From Formicarius rufipectus (taxonomy: Eukaryota > Chordata > Aves > Passeriformes > Formicariidae), in contig VXAU01001757.1 of the NCBI GenBank assembly GCA_013399695.1, positions 934,619-998,618 on the forward strand: 64,000 nucleotides of DNA, given 5' to 3'. Below are positions 59,275 through 64,000 of this stretch, in pieces. The notes under the pieces were generated by a model. It worked only from the letters and a program-made list of their open reading frames with translations, ran no database searches and was not told the DNA's origin. The translations under genes were made by a program, and so were the position numbers. How positions within the stretch are numbered: the first letter of the stretch is position 1; every line of letters begins with the position of its first letter.

Positions 59275-60340
59275 CCAGAGGATGACACTTGACCCTTTTC
59301 CCACCACGCCCGTCAGTTACACTTGGAACTTGGATTGTCGGCGTGTGATGAGGGGGTTTGTTGTTGTCGAGGTGGAAGGGGAAGAGGGTTCAACTGCAGC
59401 TGACAGAAGACCACACAGGAGGACTTTGTCAACTGAAAAACAGGATCATGGATGAAGTAATCCTATCCCTGAGTCTGGCTCCCACAGAGGTGCTTTCTGA
59501 GCCTAAAATAGCTGGTTTTGTTCTGTTCTTGGCTCCACTAGAGTGACATGTTGGTTGTTGGGCTCCTGCTGCTCCACGGTCCTTTGCATGTAGCACTAAG
59601 GCCTGTGTTGGGCTGTGAGGTGAGGCAAACAAAACCCTTGGAAACCCTTTACTCCATGTTGCTGATCTGTTCCATGTATTTCCCTGTGGAAATATTCTAT
59701 TTCCCTGTGGATTCCTTCCTGGAGGGCCCTCCATGAAGGACCAGGGAGGGGGGAATCCTGCAAAGGCACTGGAGGACTGCAAGTATCTTGTATGGACACT
59801 AGTGATTGCTACAATGGACAATAACATGGGTGAGCTCAACATTTATCCCATGTTTCCACCAGCCATACTAAGTTAGTTAGATCCAGCATGCAAAAGAAAA
59901 GGGATTTGGGGCACAAACAGGGTTGTAATTTGTCCTGGGGTGCATGTCCACCCCGACAGGACGTGGGATGCTCATTAGTGGGGGTGGAGGTTGACTCAGT
60001 ACCTGGAATGGGTGGTTGGAGTTACTGTGCTTGTCCCAGGAAAAGGGGCTGAGCTGTGGATAGGTTGCCAGGGACAAGGTGAGGGTAGGGTGGGCAGTAG
60101 GTCCTGATGGGACATGGTGAAACTTCTCTGGCATGCACCTTCTTACACATCAATGAGACAGCAAGGGAAAACTGTGCTTGGAATAAATACAGCACTGATC
60201 CTGGGAGTGCTTCAAAGGAGCCTGAGGCTGGGTGCCTGAATCCTATCAATAAACCAGGCTTGAACACCCAGCTGCCCCTAAGATTCCTTTTGAAAGTAGG
60301 AGCCAAAAGCCAACAGCCCCTTGAAGAAAGTCAGAGGAGG
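59275..60340. other. Unassigned sequence with LTR-like features
   Basis: Two AATAAA signals (60182-60187 and 60248-60253) lie 66 bases apart after a G-rich, CpG-containing stretch. tatttccctgtgga occurs twice with a 21-base period (59677 and 59698). This resembles the 3' part of an LTR or retrotransposon that may include the tandem repeat, but no termini are identified. Confidence 0.25.
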
Positions 60341-60939
60341 ATTAGAGGGGGGAGCTGAAGGAAGTGAGCTGTGGGAAGAAGGCCTCTCACTTCTTTGTAA
60401 GGAAAAAGCATCTGCCAGCACATTAATCCAGGCTGATCAGTTCTCCTGGGCTGAGAGGGAGCACTTTCTGGTGTGCAAAGCTGGTGTGTACAGACAAGAG
60501 TGCTTTCAAATATTTTTTAAAGAGCCCTGAAGAGAAATGTGATTTTTCTGTGAAACTCCTGAGAGTTTTTAAGCGTGGATTTGTTTGGGTAAATTGTGAG
60601 TGAGTGCCCTCCCGTGAGCACACGGGAACGGTTGTTTAATTGGCCTACACCTGGTGTTGATTATGATGCTTCTGGTCTTTCTTTTTTTTTTACTTCCTAA
60701 CTCCCTTCACTGTATCTCATTTTGATCAGCTTCCCTGCTGTACCCCACAGCTTGGGTTTGGCATGCCCAGTGTAAAGCATAAAGAGTGCTGGAAAAATTA
60801 TGTACAAGTCTCCCCACCTTGATGTAATTAAGTGTAAAACAGGGAAGGAACGAGCTGTTCAGCCTGGCTGGGAAGTTTTGATTTGGCTCTGAGGGGGGCA
60901 GAGGACACAGCTCTGCCTAAGGCAGCATTTTCTAACCAC

Positions 60940-61155
60940 TTCCCTCCTCTCACTATCGGGTGCACAACAATATTTAAGTGAAAACAAACCCCGTCCCTCA
61001 TTGCTGCCCATTACTGGTGACAGGCACGGATGCAGGACTAAGGCATCAAGGGTGAACCTCACCGCACTGCAGCCCTGTCTTGCCTGCAGGCAATTAATTA
61101 CCTCACAGGCAGCTAATTGTGCCTCAGCCACACTGGGTGAGTCCCAAGCCATGGT
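60940..61155. promoter_or_regulatory. Possible conserved non-coding element
   Basis: Repeat-free block with gcaggcaattaattacctca and caggcagctaattgtgcctc (paired homeodomain sites), aaacaaacc and gtgacaggc. The near-palindromic AATTAATTA core beside a second TAATT within 30 bases resembles homeodomain enhancers. Inference only. Confidence 0.3.
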
Positions 61156-61719
61156 GTGAACCAGTTCTATTGGTATAAATGCAGACAGTGCTTATTTATG
61201 TATTTCGGTCAATTTCTGGGTGCTCTCCTGAGAATCAAAACCCATCTCATGTTGAAAATAAGAAGGTCCAATTCTGGATTTGTATTTTTGGGGCTCCCAA
61301 CTGTTTCTGTGTCTACATAGGCAGAAAAATAGACCTATTGACATGGCCTGGCCATGCACAGAAAGTGGGGAAAGAAACACCATCAGCTTCTTCAAATGCT
61401 GTACATTTTTTAAATTTTCTTTTTCCAGGGCTGTAGAGCTAAAATAATCTTGCTTTGAATTTGAATAGAAACTGAAAAGCAGGAGAATTTGGGAAGGGGT
61501 GGTACTCATGCAAGACATTAGCTGTTAAATTATAGCCTTGCTATGAAAAGCAGTTGTGACTGTGCAAGTGTGTGGAGAGAGGTTACAGTGGGAAGTGTGG
61601 GCAGGAAAATATATTTGATTTAATGCACAGATTTTTCTCAGTCCTTTAGAGACAACTTTTGGTGCAAGAAAACAAGAAATATTCAAGGGCTGGATTCTGC
61701 ATAATATTCCAGGATTATG

Positions 61720-61736
61720 CAAACAAACAAACAAAA
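61720..61736. repeat. (CAAA)n short microsatellite
   Basis: Four CAAA units without interruption. Confidence 0.9.
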
Positions 61737-64000
61737 GCCCCCAACCCAACACCAGAGCCCCGAGTAGGTACCTGAGTACCCATCTCAGGGGCCGCTTTGT
61801 TATTTTCAAATCTGAAGCCTTTCTTTCCACACTGCTCCAATCTTTATTAAAAAGATGAAACATCTGGAAGTGTGTGTGTGTTTGTGCTTCTAGAGAGATC
61901 CTCTGCACCAAGCCTATGTCTCCTCTGAGCTCGTTAACTGGCTGCAGATTCTAAATTAGGGTTGTGAGTGGAGCTGAGATGTGGGGAAGAACCCACCTGG
62001 CGAGAAAGACTATTTATTTTTCTTAAAGCCCTTGAAGTTTACTCAGCTGGTGAAACAACAAACTTCATTTCTGTGGCTGAAATGTTAAAGAGAGAGGAAT
62101 ACAAGAAAAAAAAAGTAGAGGGGTGGAAAGCAGGGAAGTAAAGAGGAGGGAAGGAAAGAAAGGATGAAGGATTGGCTCAGTCTGCTTTGCTGCTCGTTAG
62201 ACTGCACACAGAGTGGAAGAACTGTGCCTTGTATTAGTAAAACACAGCCCTGGGCCCCAGGGGCGTCTCTTTGGCATCCCAGCACGGGTCACTCGTTACT
62301 CACAGTCCCCTGTCTGTATACACAGGGGATTTGGTGGCCCTAATTCCAAGCCCACAGCTGGGACTCAACCTCTCAAAGTGAAACTGGCCGTGATACGAGA
62401 TAGAAATACTGTGGACATGGCAATTTGGTGGACCTGCCACCTGCCAGTTCAGCAGACAAAGTCACCAGTTAAACTGCTCAGAGAGTAGAGAACAGCTCTG
62501 TGATCCTCTCCTGTGCCCCTTCTCACTCTCCTGATCCTCCTGACCCGATGCAGATGGAAACCCTGATGCTTATTACTCCAAGCATTAAGTTTTTCTTTTG
62601 TTGTGACTGTTTTCTTTTGCCTTATTCATTTTGCTTAGGACTGAGACTAAGTTCTCTTCCAGTCTAGTAATAGCCTATAGCCATGAGCCAGGGGACTGTG
62701 ATTTTAGAAAGATAAAAAGAAAAAAAAACAACAGAGCAGAAGAAAATATGTGAAAAATTGCAATGACAAGGTTTCTTCTGGTAGCTGGTGATACAGAGGA
62801 ATGAAGTCCCAGGCCCACATGCCTTGGCAGCTGAGAAATGCTAGGGCTGGCATGGTCTATCTGGTAGACAGGCAGGCAGAGGGGTTGAGCTGGTGGGGGA
62901 ATCAGGTATAGAAAATGTGCAGGAGGCTGTACAAGAGAAGGAAACCTGAATTTTGAAGCAAACACTCAAGTCAGCCTCCTGTGTAGCATAGCTGTGGGCC
63001 TTATACACAGTTTTCTCTTCCTCTTTAACCTGGAGAGCCCTACAAACACAAATAGGGGAGATTGTTTTCATCTAGCCTGGAAAATACACAGGTCCCAAGG
63101 TGTTTGACTGGGAAAGCTCAGTGGCAGTGGAGAGTGCAGAGCATGTTGATATACCTGTTTAAGTGAACTTGCAGAACCTGTAAGCTATGCACAGAATCCC
63201 TCAGTGGAGTTCAGCCTGCACAGTGTTCTGGTGTGGGCTGGACTCTGCTATGTCGAGCTCACAGGAGCATCTGTGCGTTTTGAAAACTTGTCTTCTCACA
63301 TCTCAGAGAAGTGCAATGCTCTGCCAGGCTCCAGCAAACTGAAGGTCAGGAAAGTTCCCTGTGGGCAACAGTGATAAAATCCTGCTCTTGCAGGCAGGCA
63401 GTACTGGACAAAGATTGGGCTGGGGGATTAAAACCTCATTTCTGTTCCATCTCTTTTGGCAATCCCATTTCCCAACTCACAAATCGTCTTTGTTCCCTGT
63501 TTGTCCCTGGCATGTGGTGTTGTCCATACACAGATCCCAGCAGCATTTTGACACCCTCTGTCCTGCTCTCACGTTTAGCCCTACCATATCGGAGAGGAAT
63601 TTATCCTCACTTTTAGATGTACAGAAGAAGCAGTTGGATCACAGCTCCTTTTAGGTGCACTAGGGTGATCTGTACAATGCTGCATGCAGATACCCCTCCA
63701 TCCCCAGGGCAGAGCATTTCCCCTCTTTCTACATGGAGGTGGAAGTGCTGCCTGTGAGTGGGAGTGAAGCTCCTTCTCCCTCCCTGAAGTCTGTGTTTTC
63801 CAAGGAGGTGATCAGACAGAGGGGCCAGAACAAGGGTTGTTGATGCAGATGAAAAATACAACTGATTTTAAGCTGACCCCCCAAACAAGTGTCTCCTGGA
63901 AGCTTGTCTTATGAATGACCTAGGCTGGATCTCACTCTGTGGCAGAGGAGCCTCAGCACATTACCAAACAACTGAGCTCACAGCTCTTGATATGCAGCAA

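Larger units (their letters stand above)
60341..64000. other. Non-coding stretch, one candidate conserved block
   Basis: No exon, RNA gene or mobile element is recognised to the end of the window. An AAAC repeat lies at 61720-61736 and a short GT run near 61872. Antiparallel open frames such as 61525-61911 are unrecognised. Confidence 0.4.

Noticed and set aside
58788..59285. Antiparallel frames over the 201-bp tandem repeat as a repeat protein
   Set aside because: Both strands are open, which is a result of the duplicated sequence; units do not share a consistent protein motif beyond the DNA identity.
1..64000. CRISPR array, bacterial operon, phage or defence system
   Set aside because: There are no regularly spaced repeats, no operon-like gene packing and no ribosome-binding-site pattern; the repeat content is vertebrate.

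Overview
This window looks like non-coding nuclear DNA from a bird, most likely intergenic or deep intronic. The main evidence is a set of at least eleven fragments of the CR1 LINE family. They are 5'-truncated and share the family's 3' end, which finishes in ATTCTATG/ATTCTGTG-type octamers and is common in bird genomes. Solo LTRs and LTR-like pieces of endogenous retrovirus type and a few eroded MIR-type SINE remnants fit the same picture. The LTR families look songbird-like to me, but that is inference. I see no prokaryotic gene organisation, no CRISPR array, no rRNA or tRNA gene, and no exon I can defend. The open reading frames are short, scattered on both strands and often lie inside repeats. 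I therefore call no protein-coding gene.

Layout: 1-14 kb is mostly single-copy sequence, with one CR1 (3.3 kb) and two copies of one LTR family in opposite orientation (3.9 kb fragment; 6.3-7.0 kb complete solo LTR). 14-26.8 kb holds three CR1 copies, a diverged pair of 0.2-kb direct repeats (15.5 and 18.2 kb) and a likely LTR at 24.1 kb. 30.2-31.9 kb is a dense, partly CpG-rich composite of LTR-type repeats containing a small minisatellite and an assembly gap. 37-41.4 kb holds CR1 fragments and a striking inverted duplication (40.4-41.4 kb) whose 254-255 bp arms are nearly identical and include a CR1 3' end plus its flank. 42-57 kb is mainly unique, with CR1 copies at 48.6, 50.2, 55.2 and 56.6 kb, MIR remnants, and AT-rich blocks that resemble conserved non-coding elements. 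58.9-59.3 kb is a two-copy tandem repeat of about 201 bp, followed by LTR-like sequence to about 60.3 kb.

No genes are seen to work together here. The interest lies in repeat structure and possible cis-regulatory elements: the 40.4-kb inverted duplication, the 15.5/18.2-kb repeat pair, the 201-bp tandem repeat, and a few blocks that should be tested for conservation. I found no convincing undescribed protein system. Identities and conservation are judged by eye, since no alignment or database search could be run.
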